A DNA stretch of 64,000 nucleotides from Clostridium tunisiense TJ (lineage in GTDB: Bacteria; Bacillota; Clostridia; Clostridiales; Clostridiaceae): positions 62,001-126,000 of the forward strand of contig NZ_AMQH01000005.1 in assembly GCF_000300195.1 (NCBI RefSeq). Direction: 5' to 3'. The first letter of the stretch is position 1. Each line of letters starts with the position of its first letter. Positions 16,404-27,352 of this stretch are shown in pieces. A program made the translations under genes and the position numbers. The notes beneath the pieces are model-generated. The model did no database searches, had not been told where the DNA came from, and worked only from the letters and a program-made list of their open reading frames with translations.

Positions 16404-16751
16404 AGACAAATTCCCCCCCTTTAAGTAACTGATATCACTATTATCATATGTTTATTTCTAAATTTAGTTAATAATATGTAATATAACATCAAATTCAATA
16501 AATTTATTTGGCTAATTTGGTAGAAAATATACTTATAACTTGTATATTTCAGCCGTAACCATGAGAAAATAATGATGTTTTATAATTAATAAACTGTAAA
16601 TTTACATATAAAACAGTTTCATAGCTATACATACTTCAATGTGACAATAAATGTCACAAAATATAAAGATGTACTACAATAAATATTATATTATAAAAGC
16701 ATAGCCTATTCAATGACAATGTTCAGTATAAGCCTTTATTTTCTGACAAAA
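16404..16751. other. AT-rich intergenic region
   Basis: It must hold the promoter of the coiled-coil/deacetylase operon, but I could not pick out a convincing -35/-10 pair. No small gene or riboswitch is visible. Confidence 0.4.
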
Positions 16752-16793
16752 ACAAAAGACACAATACCTTTAATGAGGTATTGTGTCTTTTGT
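16752..16793 (-). terminator. Terminator of the DUF1540 gene
   Basis: An 18-bp perfect stem (16752-16769 with 16776-16793) has a six-base loop. It lies about 70 bases past the stop of the small gene on this strand. Confidence 0.8.
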
Positions 16794-16860
16794 TTAACTT
16801 ACTTGTTAAAATTAAGTTTTAATTTCATGAAAAATAATCTTAACATAGTTTCAAAATGAA

Positions 16861-17022
16861 TTATTGACCTAATTCGAAGCTACCACAATCTGTACATTGT
16901 TTTGTATCAGCTTGACCTTCATGCTTAACAACTTGAATTTGGTCTAGTGTACAATAGTTTTGCTCTTGAGCATGATACTTACATTCACTAACTATACATC
17001 CTATGCTTTTATTTTTTTCCAT
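16861..17022 (-). CDS. DUF1540 small Cys-rich protein
   Basis: This 53-residue frame starts MEKNKSIGCIVSECKYH and continues with YCTLDQIQVVKHEGQ, then TKQCTDCGSFELGQ. The spaced pairs Cys9/Cys14 and Cys43/Cys46, with Cys24, fit the DUF1540 pattern, which is thought to bind a metal such as zinc. The family is common in Clostridia. AAAGGAGATGATTCAC gives a clear ribosome site. The gene is monocistronic. Confidence 0.85.
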   Translation of the reverse strand: MEKNKSIGCIVSECKYHAQEQNYCTLDQIQVVKHEGQADTKQCTDCGSFELGQ

Positions 17023-17538
17023 GTGAATCATCTCCTTTTCTTTTTAATAATATGAATTTTTTATTCAACCTTATAAAAGATTAATAATATAATCAGTTAT
17101 AAAGTTAATTTAGAACTAAATAAAGGTTATTTAGTTGTAATGAAATATTATATTTTATTAATTTTCATTACAAACTTAGTATCTGCAAAGAATATATTTT
17201 TATCCTTTGTAAATCTTGATAAAAATTTTAATAATAGGGTGATTTTCAAATATACAAGCTACAGAATAAAAGATTAGTTCGTATAAGTTAGTTATTTCAA
17301 TAAGAGGAGAAAATGGATGTTAATATTACCAAGTAAACTTAATTTATATGGAATGCAATAAAGATAGTAAATTTAAAATGAATCTACTTTTACATTCTCT
17401 TTTATATTAGTTGCTTTTAATTGATTAAGTAATGTAGAAATATTATTGCAACTTATATGTATTAGTAAATTTGATTTACTAATGGATGAAGTAGGAGTAG
17501 GTAGACTATACTATAAGAGGAATAAAATTCAATAAAAT
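17023..17538. other. AT-rich intergenic region
   Basis: Nothing supportable is seen apart from AT-rich sequence. The few frames here are under 15 codons. Confidence 0.5.
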
Positions 17539-17577
17539 AAAACTGCTGAAAAATAAAATGTATTTTTCAGCAGTTTT
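17539..17577 (-). terminator. Terminator of the ctfAB operon
   Basis: A 17-bp perfect stem (17539-17555 with 17561-17577) contains AAAACTGCTGAAAAATA and is followed by a T-rich run on the minus strand. Confidence 0.85.
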
Positions 17578-17631
17578 TATATTTAAAAAATAAATATTTC
17601 TTATTACCACTATAAAGTGAAAGAACTACAA

Positions 17632-18291
17632 CTAAACTTCCATTCTTCCTATATTTTCAGGAATGATTAAGTCAGCAAGAGTAGCATTCTTAACATCTTC
17701 AATTGTTGATTCTGGTCCTAGTTCTCTTAATACTAAGCCTTCTGGAGTTACTTCCATAACAGCCATTTCAGTTACTATTAAGTTAACTTGATGTGCAGCT
17801 GTTAAAGGTAAAGTACATTTTTTTAATATTTTTGGAGCACCTTTTGCAGTATGTTCCATAGCAACAATAACCTTCTTAGCTCCAACAACTAAATCCATAG
17901 CTCCGCCCATTCCAGGAACTTTTTTACCAGGTATCATCCAGTTAGCAAGGTTTCCTTCTTGGTCAACTTCTAGAGCTCCTAAAACAGTAGCATCTACATG
18001 TCCACCTCTTATGATTCCAAAGGATACCGAAGAATCAAAGAAAGCAGCGCCAGGAAGTACTGTAACATGTAAGCCACCAGCATTAACTAAATCTTTATCT
18101 TCTTCACCAGCAGCAGGAGCAGGTCCAATGCCAACGAAACCGTTTTCTGATTGAAGAGTAACATCTATTCCTTCAGGAATATAGTTAGCTACTAAAGTTG
18201 GAAGACCTATACCAAGGTTAACAACGTCTCCATCCTTTAACTCTTTAGCAACTCTTTTAGCAATAACTTCTCTAACCATGTTCTTATCCAT
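17632..18291 (-). CDS. ctfB: Acetate/butyrate-acetoacetate CoA-transferase, subunit B
   Basis: This 219-residue beta subunit shows [18 protein letters not shown] and [12 protein letters not shown]. Glu49 of that SENG motif is the covalent CoA carrier in the family. GGAMDLV and [13 protein letters not shown] are also typical. With subunit A it moves CoA between acetoacetyl-CoA and short fatty acids such as acetate or butyrate. No thiolase or acetoacetate decarboxylase gene is nearby, so solvent formation cannot be inferred. One base separates it from the ctfA stop codon. Confidence 0.93.
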   Translation of the reverse strand: MDKNMVREVIAKRVAKELKDGDVVNLGIGLPTLVANYIPEGIDVTLQSENGFVGIGPAPAAGEEDKDLVNAGGLHVTVLPGAAFFDSSVSFGIIRGGHVDATVLGALEVDQEGNLANWMIPGKKVPGMGGAMDLVVGAKKVIVAMEHTAKGAPKILKKCTLPLTAAHQVNLIVTEMAVMEVTPEGLVLRELGPESTIEDVKNATLADLIIPENIGRMEV

Positions 18292-18292
18292 G

Positions 18293-18946
18293 TTATTTAT
18301 CCCCCTTTACGATGTAGTCTACAAATATTGAAGGTGTCATAACTTCATTTGGATTTATTTCTCCAACTTCAACTAATTCTTCAGCTTCAACTATAACTAA
18401 ATCTGCAGCAGCAGCCATTAGTGGGTTAAAGTTTCTAGTTGCTTCGTGATAATAAACGTTTCCTTTTTTATCTACTTTTGAACCAAAAATTAAAGCTACA
18501 TCAGCTCTTAATGGTTTTTCTAATAAGTATTCTATTCCATCAACAGTGATTTTTTCTTTTCCTTCTTCAACCACTGTTCCAAGACCAGTTGGAGTTAAGA
18601 AACCACCAAGTCCTGCACCACCACATCTAACTCTTTCAGCAAGAGTTCCTTGTGGTACAAGCTCTACATCCATTTCTTTCTCATTCATTTGACGTCCAGT
18701 TTCAGGATTTGTACCTATGTGAGAAGCAATCGTTTTCTTAGCTTGTTTGCTTACAATTAGCTTACCAATTCCTTTATCTACAAAGCCTGTATCATTTCCT
18801 ATAATAGTTAAGTCCTTTACACCTTTTGCTATTAAGGCATCAATAAGCTTATCAGGTGTTCCCACTGCTAAGAAGCCACCAATCATAACAGACATGCCAT
18901 CTTTAATGTGAGAAACAGCTTCTTCAATTGTAATAATCTTGTTCAT
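18293..18946 (-). CDS. ctfA: Acetate/butyrate-acetoacetate CoA-transferase, subunit A
   Basis: The 217-residue alpha subunit shows [22 protein letters not shown], read as the conserved glycine-rich loop, then [21 protein letters not shown] and a C-terminal [15 protein letters not shown]. These mark the family-I CoA-transferase A chain. It is the first gene of a two-gene operon. GGAGGGAAAGTT on the minus strand provides the ribosome site. Confidence 0.93.
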   Translation of the reverse strand: MNKIITIEEAVSHIKDGMSVMIGGFLAVGTPDKLIDALIAKGVKDLTIIGNDTGFVDKGIGKLIVSKQAKKTIASHIGTNPETGRQMNEKEMDVELVPQGTLAERVRCGGAGLGGFLTPTGLGTVVEEGKEKITVDGIEYLLEKPLRADVALIFGSKVDKKGNVYYHEATRNFNPLMAAAADLVIVEAEELVEVGEINPNEVMTPSIFVDYIVKGDK

Positions 18947-18984
18947 AACTTTCCCTCCATATAAAACAATTTATAAACAACTTC

Positions 18985-18990
18985 ATTATA
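18985..18990 (-). promoter_or_regulatory. Probable -10 box of ctfAB
   Basis: TATAAT on the minus strand (context GGTGTATAATG) lies 39 bases before the ctfA start. The -35 region is weak. Confidence 0.4.
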
Positions 18991-19080
18991 CACCATTTTG
19001 AAAATTTTTCATATTAAATTAAAACTATTTTAATTAGTCTAATAAATTACTGTAGAAATTTAATTTATATGTAAAACTAT

Positions 19081-19144
19081 ATTTTAGGATTTCAAAGTCA
19101 AGACTTAACTTATGCATTGAATCTATCTTGGGTGTCTTAAGGCT
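19081..19144 (-). repeat. Dispersed repeat family 1, copy 3
   Basis: Read on the minus strand it gives AGCCTTAAG, CCAAGATAG, GCATAAGTTAAG, CTTGACTTTGA and TCCTA, matching the 7251 copy at about 44 of 60 positions by eye. It points toward ctfA and ends about 135 bases before it. The remaining parts of 18947-19451 are AT-rich and unassigned. Confidence 0.6.
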
Positions 19145-19451
19145 TTTTCAAGGTTAGTAAAATATACTTTAGTCTTAGAAGCCTTTAGTCATATTAAAGC
19201 TTTAAAAATTAGTATGGAATTTAAATTTAAATTCTTTAAAAATATAGCTAGTTAATGCAAAGTAGATTATTAGTTTGTTTATTAATAGGAGTTTAAGATA
19301 TAATTATAGAAAGAATTATTTAAGAGGGTTACTTGCTATTAAATTTGGCTAGTGATTACGGTTTTTATTTAAGCAGCTTTTAATAAATAAGTATGACTTT
19401 AGGTAAAAAGTATTAGAAGATAAACAATAAAAATTAGGATGTGAAAATGTA

Positions 19452-22400
19452 ATGAGCATTAGATTTATATATGGCAGATCTGGTACAGGTAAGAGTTATA
19501 CCTGTACTGAGGAAATTTATAATAGAGTAAAAGAGGGGGTAACTCATCCCTTAATTCTTGTAGTTCCAGAACAACTTTCCTTTAGAGCAGAGAAATCATT
19601 AATACAAAGGATTGGAGCCACTGGAATTAACAATGTTCATGTACTTAGTTTTAAGAGATTAGCCTTTACTGTATTTAGTGAAGTTGGAGGCATAGCTCAT
19701 AGTCACATGAACTCTACTGGAAAAGCAATGATAATTAATAAAATATTACAGGAAATCAGGGATGATTTAAGCATCTTTGGTAAGATATCAAAACAAAGGG
19801 GCTTTGTAGATACTGTTTCAGAGGTAATTACAGAGCTTAAAAGACATAATGTAACTCCCGAAGTTTTAGTAGAGCTTAAGGAAAAAGTTGTTGATAATAC
19901 ACTGTTATTTCATAAGCTTTCTGATATAGCTTTAATTTATAATTGCTTTCAAAAGAAACTTAATACAGGGTATTTTGATCCTGAGGACGACCTTAATCTT
20001 TTATATGAAAAGTTGGAGGAGAGTAAGTTTCTAAAGGGTGCAGAGTTTTGGATTGATGAATTTAGCGGCTTTACACCTCAGCAATATAATGTTATTGGAA
20101 AGCTTTTTAAGGTGGGTAAAGATGTAAATATAACTCTTCCTTATAGCGGAAAGGAAATAAGAAATAAGGAGGATGAAACTAATCCTTTTTATCCTATTTT
20201 CATTACTGAAAGTACTTTAACAAACATTGCACAGGACTATGGTTATTACCCTAAAAATCCTCTTTATTTAAAAGTAAATCATAGATTTGAAAACTCTAGT
20301 GAACTAGCTTTTCTAGAAAGAAATTATTTTAATATTGGAGTTAAGGCTTTTGAAGAAAAAACAGAAGATATTAAGATTTTTAAGGCCCAAAATTCATATG
20401 TAGAAATAGAATACATTGCAAAGGATATTTTAAAGTTAGTTAGAGAAAAAGGTCTAAGGTTCAATGATATTGCTGTAGTAACAAGAGATTTAGAAAGTTA
20501 TGAGGAAATCACAAAGGTAATCTTTAATGAATATGAAATTCCTCATTTTATTGATAATAAAAAAGATGTGTCAGGAAACCCTTTAGTCATATATATTACA
20601 TCAATTCTGGAAGTGTTCATTAGGAGCTGGAGTGATGTGGCGGTATTAAGGTATATTAAGGCTGGATTCAATAGGTTATCTATAGAAGAAGTAGACTTAC
20701 TAGAAAACTATGTGTTGGAGTATGGAATAAAGAGTAAAAAGCGATGGACTGAGGATAAGTTTTGGAGAGAAAGTGAAAAGTACCCTAATATTATGGCACT
20801 AAGAGATAAAGCAGTGGGCGATCTATTTTCCTTGCAAAAGGTTTTAAAGGGAGAAAAAACTGTTAAAGCAATTACCACTAATCTTTTCAATTTCTTAAAG
20901 GAAGGGAATGTATATGAAAAGGTAGAGCAATATATAGAAGTATTTAAAGCTGAAGATAATTTGCTTTTAGTAGAGGAATACAGCAGCATTTGGAATTTGA
21001 TTATAGAAATTATGGATCAATTAGTAGAAGTATTAGGAGATGAGGAAGTAACTCTTGAGGAGTTTAACAGTATTTTCACCATGGGAATAATGCAAAATCA
21101 AATGGGACTAATTCCACCCTCCTTAGATTCAGTTATAGTAGGAAGTGCAGAGCGTATAAGAACCCATGAAATAAAAGCTCTTTATGTAGTTGGAGTAAAC
21201 GATGGAGTTTTTCCAAGAAGCAGTAATGATGAAGGGTTATTTAATGATTCAGATAGAACGCTATTTCAAAGCAATGGAGTAAGTATGGCTGACAATAGCC
21301 TTCAGCAAGCTTTTGCAGAGCAGTTTTTAATTTATAATACTCTTACGTTGCCAAGAGAGTATCTTTGTATAACTTACCCAATAGCAGATGCTGAAGGAAG
21401 GGCAAAGCGTTACTCTATAATAATTCCAAGGCTTAAAGCTATATTTAAAAGAATCACAGAAGAAAGTAGCATTGGAGTAGAATACAACAAAGAAGAAAAC
21501 TACGAAGATTTAGTTGCTAAAACACCAGCCTTTAATCACTTAATAAGTAAAATCAGAGGGTATATTGAAGAAGATAAAATTCACCCTATTTGGCAGGAAG
21601 CTTATAAGTATTTTAAAGAACATGAAAACTATAAGGAAATAACTAACAAGGTACTTTCAGGGTTTTCTTATACCAATGCAGTAAAAGAAATTAAAAGTGA
21701 AAAAATAAGAAAGCTTTATGGAAATAACTTTAGTGTGTCTAAAATAGAAAGGTATGCTCATTGTCCTTTTGCATACTTTGTCCAATATGGGCTGAGAGCA
21801 AAAGAGAGAAAAGTGTATACCTTTGCTCCACCAGACCTAGGAAATTTTCTTCATAAAGGGTTAGAAAAGTTTTCAGAAATAGTGGAGCGAGAAAACAAGG
21901 TTTGGGGAAAATTAGATGAGGAATTTTTTAATAAAACAATTGATGAGGTAATAGAATATTTAGTTTCAATTGATGAAAACTTTATTTTAAGTAGCTCTAA
22001 AAGACATGAATATGTTATTAAAAGATTAAAAAGAGTTCTTCATAGAATGGTGTTAATCATTGATGAACAAATGGACAGAGGAAACTTTAAGCCACTAGGC
22101 TATGAAATTTCCTTTGGATCAAGACCAGACAATGATTATCCACCAATTGAAATTACTTTATCTAACGGAGAGAGATTAACTCTTGAGGGAAAGATAGATA
22201 GGGTAGACAAAGGAGAAGTAAATGGGGAAAGCTATTATAGAGTAGTGGATTACAAGTCAGGCAACACAGAACTAAATTTGCATGAGGTTTATAATGGACT
22301 TCAAATTCAATTACTAACTTATCTTGATGCAATTTTAACTCTAGAGAAGACCTTTAAGAAAGAGAACACAAATCCAGCAGCTATGCTTTATTTGTCCATA

Positions 22401-22904
22401 GATGATCCTTTAATTCAAGCTAAAAAGCAGTTATCTGATGAAGAACTTAAAGAAGAAATGTTAAAAAGTCTAAAAATGCATGGACTGATTATAAGGGATT
22501 TAGAGGTAGTTAGAGAAATGGATATGACCCTTGAAGAAGGTGGAGCTTCCTCAGTAATTCCTGTAACTCTTAAAAAGCCTAAAAAGGGTGACGAAGAACC
22601 AGAGTTTTCAGATAGAGGTACTTCTGCCATAACCTATGGGGGTTTTGAAGTGCTAAAGGCACATATGAAGGAAAATGTAGCTAAAATCTGTGAGGAAATG
22701 CTTAGTGGTAATATTAGTATTGAACCTTGTAAAAAGACTAGTAGCACTCAATGTGATTTTTGTGACTTTTTATCCATATGTCAGTTTGATAGCACCTTAG
22801 GGTTAAACAAATATAATACCCCAAAACTAATGGCTAAAAAAGATATATTAGAAGTCATTGAAGAAGAAGCTAAAGTGAAGGGAGATGACAGAGATGGAAA
22901 ATAA
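19452..22904 (+). CDS. addB: ATP-dependent helicase/deoxyribonuclease subunit B
   Basis: This 1150-residue protein is the AddB half of the AddAB end-resection complex, which processes double-strand breaks for RecA. The N-terminus has a Walker A loop, GRSGTGKSYT. Near residue 771 is HCPFAYFVQYGL, and Cys1101, Cys1104 and Cys1110 lie in QCDFCDFLSICQ; together these form the known 4Fe-4S pin that closes the nuclease domain. The RecB-like nuclease motif reads YRVVDYKSGN. It overlaps addA by 11 bases in this annotation. Length and motifs are normal. Confidence 0.96.
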   Translation: MSIRFIYGRSGTGKSYTCTEEIYNRVKEGVTHPLILVVPEQLSFRAEKSLIQRIGATGINNVHVLSFKRLAFTVFSEVGGIAHSHMNSTGKAMIINKILQEIRDDLSIFGKISKQRGFVDTVSEVITELKRHNVTPEVLVELKEKVVDNTLLFHKLSDIALIYNCFQKKLNTGYFDPEDDLNLLYEKLEESKFLKGAEFWIDEFSGFTPQQYNVIGKLFKVGKDVNITLPYSGKEIRNKEDETNPFYPIFITESTLTNIAQDYGYYPKNPLYLKVNHRFENSSELAFLERNYFNIGVKAFEEKTEDIKIFKAQNSYVEIEYIAKDILKLVREKGLRFNDIAVVTRDLESYEEITKVIFNEYEIPHFIDNKKDVSGNPLVIYITSILEVFIRSWSDVAVLRYIKAGFNRLSIEEVDLLENYVLEYGIKSKKRWTEDKFWRESEKYPNIMALRDKAVGDLFSLQKVLKGEKTVKAITTNLFNFLKEGNVYEKVEQYIEVFKAEDNLLLVEEYSSIWNLIIEIMDQLVEVLGDEEVTLEEFNSIFTMGIMQNQMGLIPPSLDSVIVGSAERIRTHEIKALYVVGVNDGVFPRSSNDEGLFNDSDRTLFQSNGVSMADNSLQQAFAEQFLIYNTLTLPREYLCITYPIADAEGRAKRYSIIIPRLKAIFKRITEESSIGVEYNKEENYEDLVAKTPAFNHLISKIRGYIEEDKIHPIWQEAYKYFKEHENYKEITNKVLSGFSYTNAVKEIKSEKIRKLYGNNFSVSKIERYAHCPFAYFVQYGLRAKERKVYTFAPPDLGNFLHKGLEKFSEIVERENKVWGKLDEEFFNKTIDEVIEYLVSIDENFILSSSKRHEYVIKRLKRVLHRMVLIIDEQMDRGNFKPLGYEISFGSRPDNDYPPIEITLSNGERLTLEGKIDRVDKGEVNGESYYRVVDYKSGNTELNLHEVYNGLQIQLLTYLDAILTLEKTFKKENTNPAAMLYLSIDDPLIQAKKQLSDEELKEEMLKSLKMHGLIIRDLEVVREMDMTLEEGGASSVIPVTLKKPKKGDEEPEFSDRGTSAITYGGFEVLKAHMKENVAKICEEMLSGNISIEPCKKTSSTQCDFCDFLSICQFDSTLGLNKYNTPKLMAKKDILEVIEEEAKVKGDDRDGK

Positions 22905-25900
22905 AGAGGATTTACAAGAGGTAAGAGAAGAGTCTACCTTAAATAGTAAGGAAGCTATAAAAGATGTTTCTAATAGTGAAAATAAAGCCGCAGCAGTTAA
23001 ATGGACGGAAGACCAGCTAAAGGCAATTAACACAAGATATGCAGATGTGTTAGTTTCTGCAGCAGCAGGTTCAGGAAAAACAGCAGTATTAGTTGAGAGA
23101 ATTATAAAAATAATTACAGACAGAGATAACCCAGTAGATATAGATAGACTTCTTATCGTAACTTTTACTAATGCAGCTGCTGCTGAAATGAGAGAGAGAA
23201 TTGGAGAAGCAATATCAAAGGAGCTTGAAAAAAATCCTAATAATAGCAATCTTCAAAAGCAACTTACACTTTTGAATAAGGCTAATATCTCAACTCTTCA
23301 TTCCTTTTGTTTAAATCTAATAAGAAATAATTTTCATCAAATTGACTTAGACCCTAGCTTTAGAGTTGGAGATAGTACTGAAATTGCTTTGATAAGAGGA
23401 GAAGCTCTAGATGAGGTCTTTGAGGAAAAATATAATGATGAAAATGAAAGCTTCCATAAACTTGTTGAAAGCTATTGTAATAATAAAAGTGACAGAGCAC
23501 TGTATGATTTAATTCTAAGACTTTATAATTTTTCAATGAGTACACCAAATCCTAAAAGCTGGCTTTTAGAAAAGGCAGAGGATTTTAATATAACTAATGG
23601 TTTTGAAGGATTTTCTTTTAAAGATGAGTTTGTAAGTGAAGTTATAGAAGATTTAACTCTAGGAGAAAAACTTCTTACTAGAGGGGGAAGACTTATAGAT
23701 GAAAATAATTTTTTAGAAAAATATAGAGAGAACCTGGAAAGCGATCTGCAAATAATAGAAAGTTCAAAGGAGAAGGTTAAAACCTCCTTAGAAGAGTTAA
23801 GCAATTTTATAAAAGAAAATTCTTTTGGCAAATTAGCCACTGTAAGATTAAAAGAGGAAGAAGAAAAAATCATTCAGGAGGAAGTTAAAAACTTAAGAAA
23901 TAAGGCTAAGGATATTTACAAGGAAGTAAGTGAAAAGATTCTTTCTTTTACCTCTCCTGAAAATGGTGAAATACTTAAAGAGCTTTATCCTCTTATGTTA
24001 GAGCTTTCAAACTTAGTCCTTGAATTTAGAGATAAATTTGCTAAGAAAAAAAGAGAAAGAGGGATTATTGACTTTAATGACCAAGAGCACTTTGCCCTAG
24101 AAATCCTAAAAACTCTTAATGAAGAAGGAAAAGAAGTGCCTTCTCAAGTAGCATTAGATTTAAAGGATAAATTTGAAGAAATTTTAGTGGATGAATACCA
24201 AGACTCAAATGATGTACAAGAAGAAATAGTAAACCTTATTTCAAGGAAAGAGTCGGGATTTAGAAATAGGTTCATGGTAGGAGATTTAAAGCAAAGTATT
24301 TATAGATTTAGAATGGCAAAACCAGAGCTATTTAAAGAAAAGAAAGATAGCTACATTAAAGAAGCAGGTGGAGATAATAGGTTAATTACCCTTCACAAAA
24401 ATTTTAGGAGTAGAGAAGAAGTTATCAATGGAATTAACTACATTTTTAACTCTATTATGAGTGAAAAGGTAGGAGAACTTAATTACACTGAAGAAGAAGA
24501 ACTAAAGCTAGGAGCTGAGTTTCACCCTTTAGAAGAAGAGGGAATTGTTGGAGGAGCTGTAGAGTTACACATAATTTCTCTTGATAATGAGGTGAATTTG
24601 ACTGAGGGTGAAAATCTACTTCTTGAAGATGAAGTGAGTTGTGATGGAGAGTTTAAGTCTGAAAGAAAAATCCTAGAGAAAATTAGTAAGATAGAAGCTC
24701 CTAATGAATCAAAGGAACAAGAAAAATCAGAAGAGGACAGAGAAGAAGAAATTGAGGAAGAAGAACTAGATGCAATTCAAATTGAAGCAAGGGCCGTGGC
24801 TAAAAGGATTCAACAACTTATGGAGTATAAGGGTAAGGATACATTTAAGGTCTATGATAAAAACTTAAAAAGCTATAGACAGCTTCAGTTTAGAGATATT
24901 GTTATACTTCTTCGTTCAGCAAATAAATTTGCTCCTATTTATCTAGAAGAATTTAAAAATTTAAATATTCCACTATATGCAGAAGGGGGCACAGGGTACT
25001 TTGATACCATTGAGGTAAAAACTATAATAAGTTTACTTCAAATTATAGATAATCCTCTTCAGGATATTCCTCTTATTGCAGTACTTCGCTCACCTATTGG
25101 AGGCTTTGTCTCGGAGGAACTAGCAGATATAAGGCTAGTTGATAAAAAATTAAACTTTTATGATGCTATGAGAAGGTATATAAGGGAACATAGTTTATTG
25201 AAGAATAATGATTTAGAAGAACACAGCACTATAGAAGGTGTTGAAGACTATGACTTAGAATTAAGGGGAAATCCTAAAGAAAGCAATAGACCTGAGAATA
25301 TAAATTTTCTAGAAGAAGATAATTATCTAGATATTATTAATAAAGATAATGAAAATCAGGAAAATGAAGATCCTCTTACAATGAAAATTAAAGAGTTTTT
25401 AAGAACTCTTCAAATGTGGAGAAACAGGGCAAGGTATACTCCAATAAACAATCTAATTTGGGAACTTTGCATGGAAACAGGATATTATGGCTATGTGGGA
25501 GCTATGCCAGGAGGTATTCAAAGACAGGCAAATTTAAGAATTCTCTTCCAGAGAGCTAAGGAATTTGAAAGAACTAGTTATAAAGGACTTTATAATTTTA
25601 TAAATTTTATAAATAATCTTCAAAAAAATAGTGAAGATTTAGGGGCCGCAAAAGTTATTGGAGAAAATGAAGATGTAGTTAGGGTTATGAGTATTCACAA
25701 AAGTAAAGGGTTAGAGTTTCCAGTGGTGTTCTTATGCGGTATGAGTAAGCAATTTAATCAAAGTGATTTAAAAAGTAAAATACTATTTCACAATGAATTA
25801 GGCTATGGACCCATGTATGTGGACTTAGAAAAAAGAATAACTTTAAGTACTGCTCAAAGGGATTATATAGCTAAGAAAATCCAAGGAGAAAATAAATCAG

Positions 25901-27033
25901 AGGAAATGAGACTTCTTTATGTAGCTCTTACTAGAGCTAAGGAAAAGTTAATTCTTGTTACTTCTCATAAAAAACTGGATAAAAAAATAGAGGAATGGAT
26001 AGATGCAGCAAGAGATGAGGAGGAAGTAATAGCAGAAAGCTATATTTCAAAGCAAAAGAGTTATATAGATTGGGTGGCACCAGCTATAATGAAACATGTA
26101 GATGGAGAACCTTTAAGAGGTTATAAGGATGATACCAATATTGAATATCTAAATGAACATAACTCCAAGTGGGAAGTGATTTTTCATAACAAAATTCAGT
26201 TTTCTAAAGTTATTGAAGAAGAAGAGACTACTACTTCTGTAGAAGAAAAACTAGGAAAGTTAGAAGAAGGTCCTATAGAGGAAGAAGGAAGATCTTTTAT
26301 AGAGAATAATTTAAATTACAAATATAAATTTGAAGAATCAACTAAGTTACCAACAGTAATCACAGTTTCAAAGCTAAAAGCTATGGATATTGTGGATGAT
26401 TTCATTGAAGATGAAGAAAGATTACAAGATGACTATCATAGGGAATATAATAAGCCTTTAATGAAAGCCCCTCTATTTTTACAGGAGAAAAAAGGTCTCA
26501 CCCCTGCAGAGATAGGAACGGCCCTTCATGGAGTAATGCAAAGATTAGATTTAGAAAAGGTGAATACCTTAGAAGAAATAAAAACCCAAATAAACCAAAT
26601 GGAACTTAGAGAACTTTTGACCTCAGAGGAAGCTAAAGTAATTAAAGAGGAAAAGATTTATAAGTTTTTCCAAAGCAATTTAGGGGTTAGAATGCTGCAG
26701 GCTCATAAAAATGGCACCTTGAAAAGAGAGCTACCCTTCCGTATGGAAGTCAGCAGTACTCTACTAGATAATACTTTGCAAAAAGGAATCTATGAAGAGG
26801 AAAAAATAGTTCTTAGAGGGATTATAGATTGCTACTTTGAAGAGGAAGGAAAGGCTATAATCCTGGATTATAAGACAGATTATCTTCGTCAGGGTGAGGA
26901 AGAAATAATTATAGACAGATACAAGACTCAGCTGAATTACTATGGAGAAGCAGTTGAGAAGCTCTTAGGTAAAAAAGTTGAAGATAAGTACTTGTATTTA
27001 TTCTCAATAGACAGGGATGTGAAAGTAAATTAA
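22894..27033 (+). CDS. addA: ATP-dependent helicase/nuclease subunit A
   Basis: This protein of about 1379 residues is the UvrD/Rep-type motor and second nuclease of AddAB. Motifs in order are the Q-motif KWTEDQLKAIN, Walker A AAAGSGKTAVLVERI, VDEYQDSNDVQ (motif II), VGDLKQSIYRFRMA (III), VRVMSIHKSKGLEFPVVF (V), MRLLYVALTRAKEKL (VI), and the nuclease motif AIILDYKTDYL. Very acidic linkers, near residues 590-640, separate the helicase subdomains. The ATG at 22894 is preferred because AAGGGAG lies nine bases ahead; 22885 abuts the site. Confidence 0.96.
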   Translation: MENKEDLQEVREESTLNSKEAIKDVSNSENKAAAVKWTEDQLKAINTRYADVLVSAAAGSGKTAVLVERIIKIITDRDNPVDIDRLLIVTFTNAAAAEMRERIGEAISKELEKNPNNSNLQKQLTLLNKANISTLHSFCLNLIRNNFHQIDLDPSFRVGDSTEIALIRGEALDEVFEEKYNDENESFHKLVESYCNNKSDRALYDLILRLYNFSMSTPNPKSWLLEKAEDFNITNGFEGFSFKDEFVSEVIEDLTLGEKLLTRGGRLIDENNFLEKYRENLESDLQIIESSKEKVKTSLEELSNFIKENSFGKLATVRLKEEEEKIIQEEVKNLRNKAKDIYKEVSEKILSFTSPENGEILKELYPLMLELSNLVLEFRDKFAKKKRERGIIDFNDQEHFALEILKTLNEEGKEVPSQVALDLKDKFEEILVDEYQDSNDVQEEIVNLISRKESGFRNRFMVGDLKQSIYRFRMAKPELFKEKKDSYIKEAGGDNRLITLHKNFRSREEVINGINYIFNSIMSEKVGELNYTEEEELKLGAEFHPLEEEGIVGGAVELHIISLDNEVNLTEGENLLLEDEVSCDGEFKSERKILEKISKIEAPNESKEQEKSEEDREEEIEEEELDAIQIEARAVAKRIQQLMEYKGKDTFKVYDKNLKSYRQLQFRDIVILLRSANKFAPIYLEEFKNLNIPLYAEGGTGYFDTIEVKTIISLLQIIDNPLQDIPLIAVLRSPIGGFVSEELADIRLVDKKLNFYDAMRRYIREHSLLKNNDLEEHSTIEGVEDYDLELRGNPKESNRPENINFLEEDNYLDIINKDNENQENEDPLTMKIKEFLRTLQMWRNRARYTPINNLIWELCMETGYYGYVGAMPGGIQRQANLRILFQRAKEFERTSYKGLYNFINFINNLQKNSEDLGAAKVIGENEDVVRVMSIHKSKGLEFPVVFLCGMSKQFNQSDLKSKILFHNELGYGPMYVDLEKRITLSTAQRDYIAKKIQGENKSEEMRLLYVALTRAKEKLILVTSHKKLDKKIEEWIDAARDEEEVIAESYISKQKSYIDWVAPAIMKHVDGEPLRGYKDDTNIEYLNEHNSKWEVIFHNKIQFSKVIEEEETTTSVEEKLGKLEEGPIEEEGRSFIENNLNYKYKFEESTKLPTVITVSKLKAMDIVDDFIEDEERLQDDYHREYNKPLMKAPLFLQEKKGLTPAEIGTALHGVMQRLDLEKVNTLEEIKTQINQMELRELLTSEEAKVIKEEKIYKFFQSNLGVRMLQAHKNGTLKRELPFRMEVSSTLLDNTLQKGIYEEEKIVLRGIIDCYFEEEGKAIILDYKTDYLRQGEEEIIIDRYKTQLNYYGEAVEKLLGKKVEDKYLYLFSIDRDVKVN

Positions 27034-27041
27034 GATAAAAC

Positions 27042-27082
27042 AAAGACTAGAGGCTTGAGTCATTCAGCTTCTAGTCTTTTTA
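27042..27082 (+). terminator. Terminator of addBA
   Basis: A 14-bp stem with one G-U (27042-27055 with 27066-27079) is followed by T residues. Confidence 0.85.
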
Positions 27083-27352
27083 ACTTTAACATCATTGTTC
27101 AATAAGATTACATATATTTGAATGGTAGGTAAGGTAAACCTTTGATTTACATCTTTACAGGCAGAATAAGCAAAGTTTTAATTGAAAAGTAAGTTTAATT
27201 CTAACAACATGAAAAAATAAGTAAAAGTATACCTTATATGACATATGAAAATTAACATTGTCGGAAAAAATGATGTCGGAAATGGAGGAATAACATACAT
27301 GTTATAGAATACTATTTTAGTAGAAATTTTTTATGAAATTGAGGTGATAGGA
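27083..27352 (+). other. Leader of the SPFH gene cluster
   Basis: Two TGTCGGAAA elements lie within 27260-27282, loosely like Spo0A boxes. A 20-codon frame (27245-27307, MKINIVGKNDVGNGG...) precedes the SPFH start, but it lacks a ribosome site and I do not call it a gene. Confidence 0.3.

Noticed and set aside
27245-27307. A 20-codon frame before the SPFH gene.
   Set aside because: No ribosome site, ends in a stop, and shows no conserved feature; it could be a chance frame.
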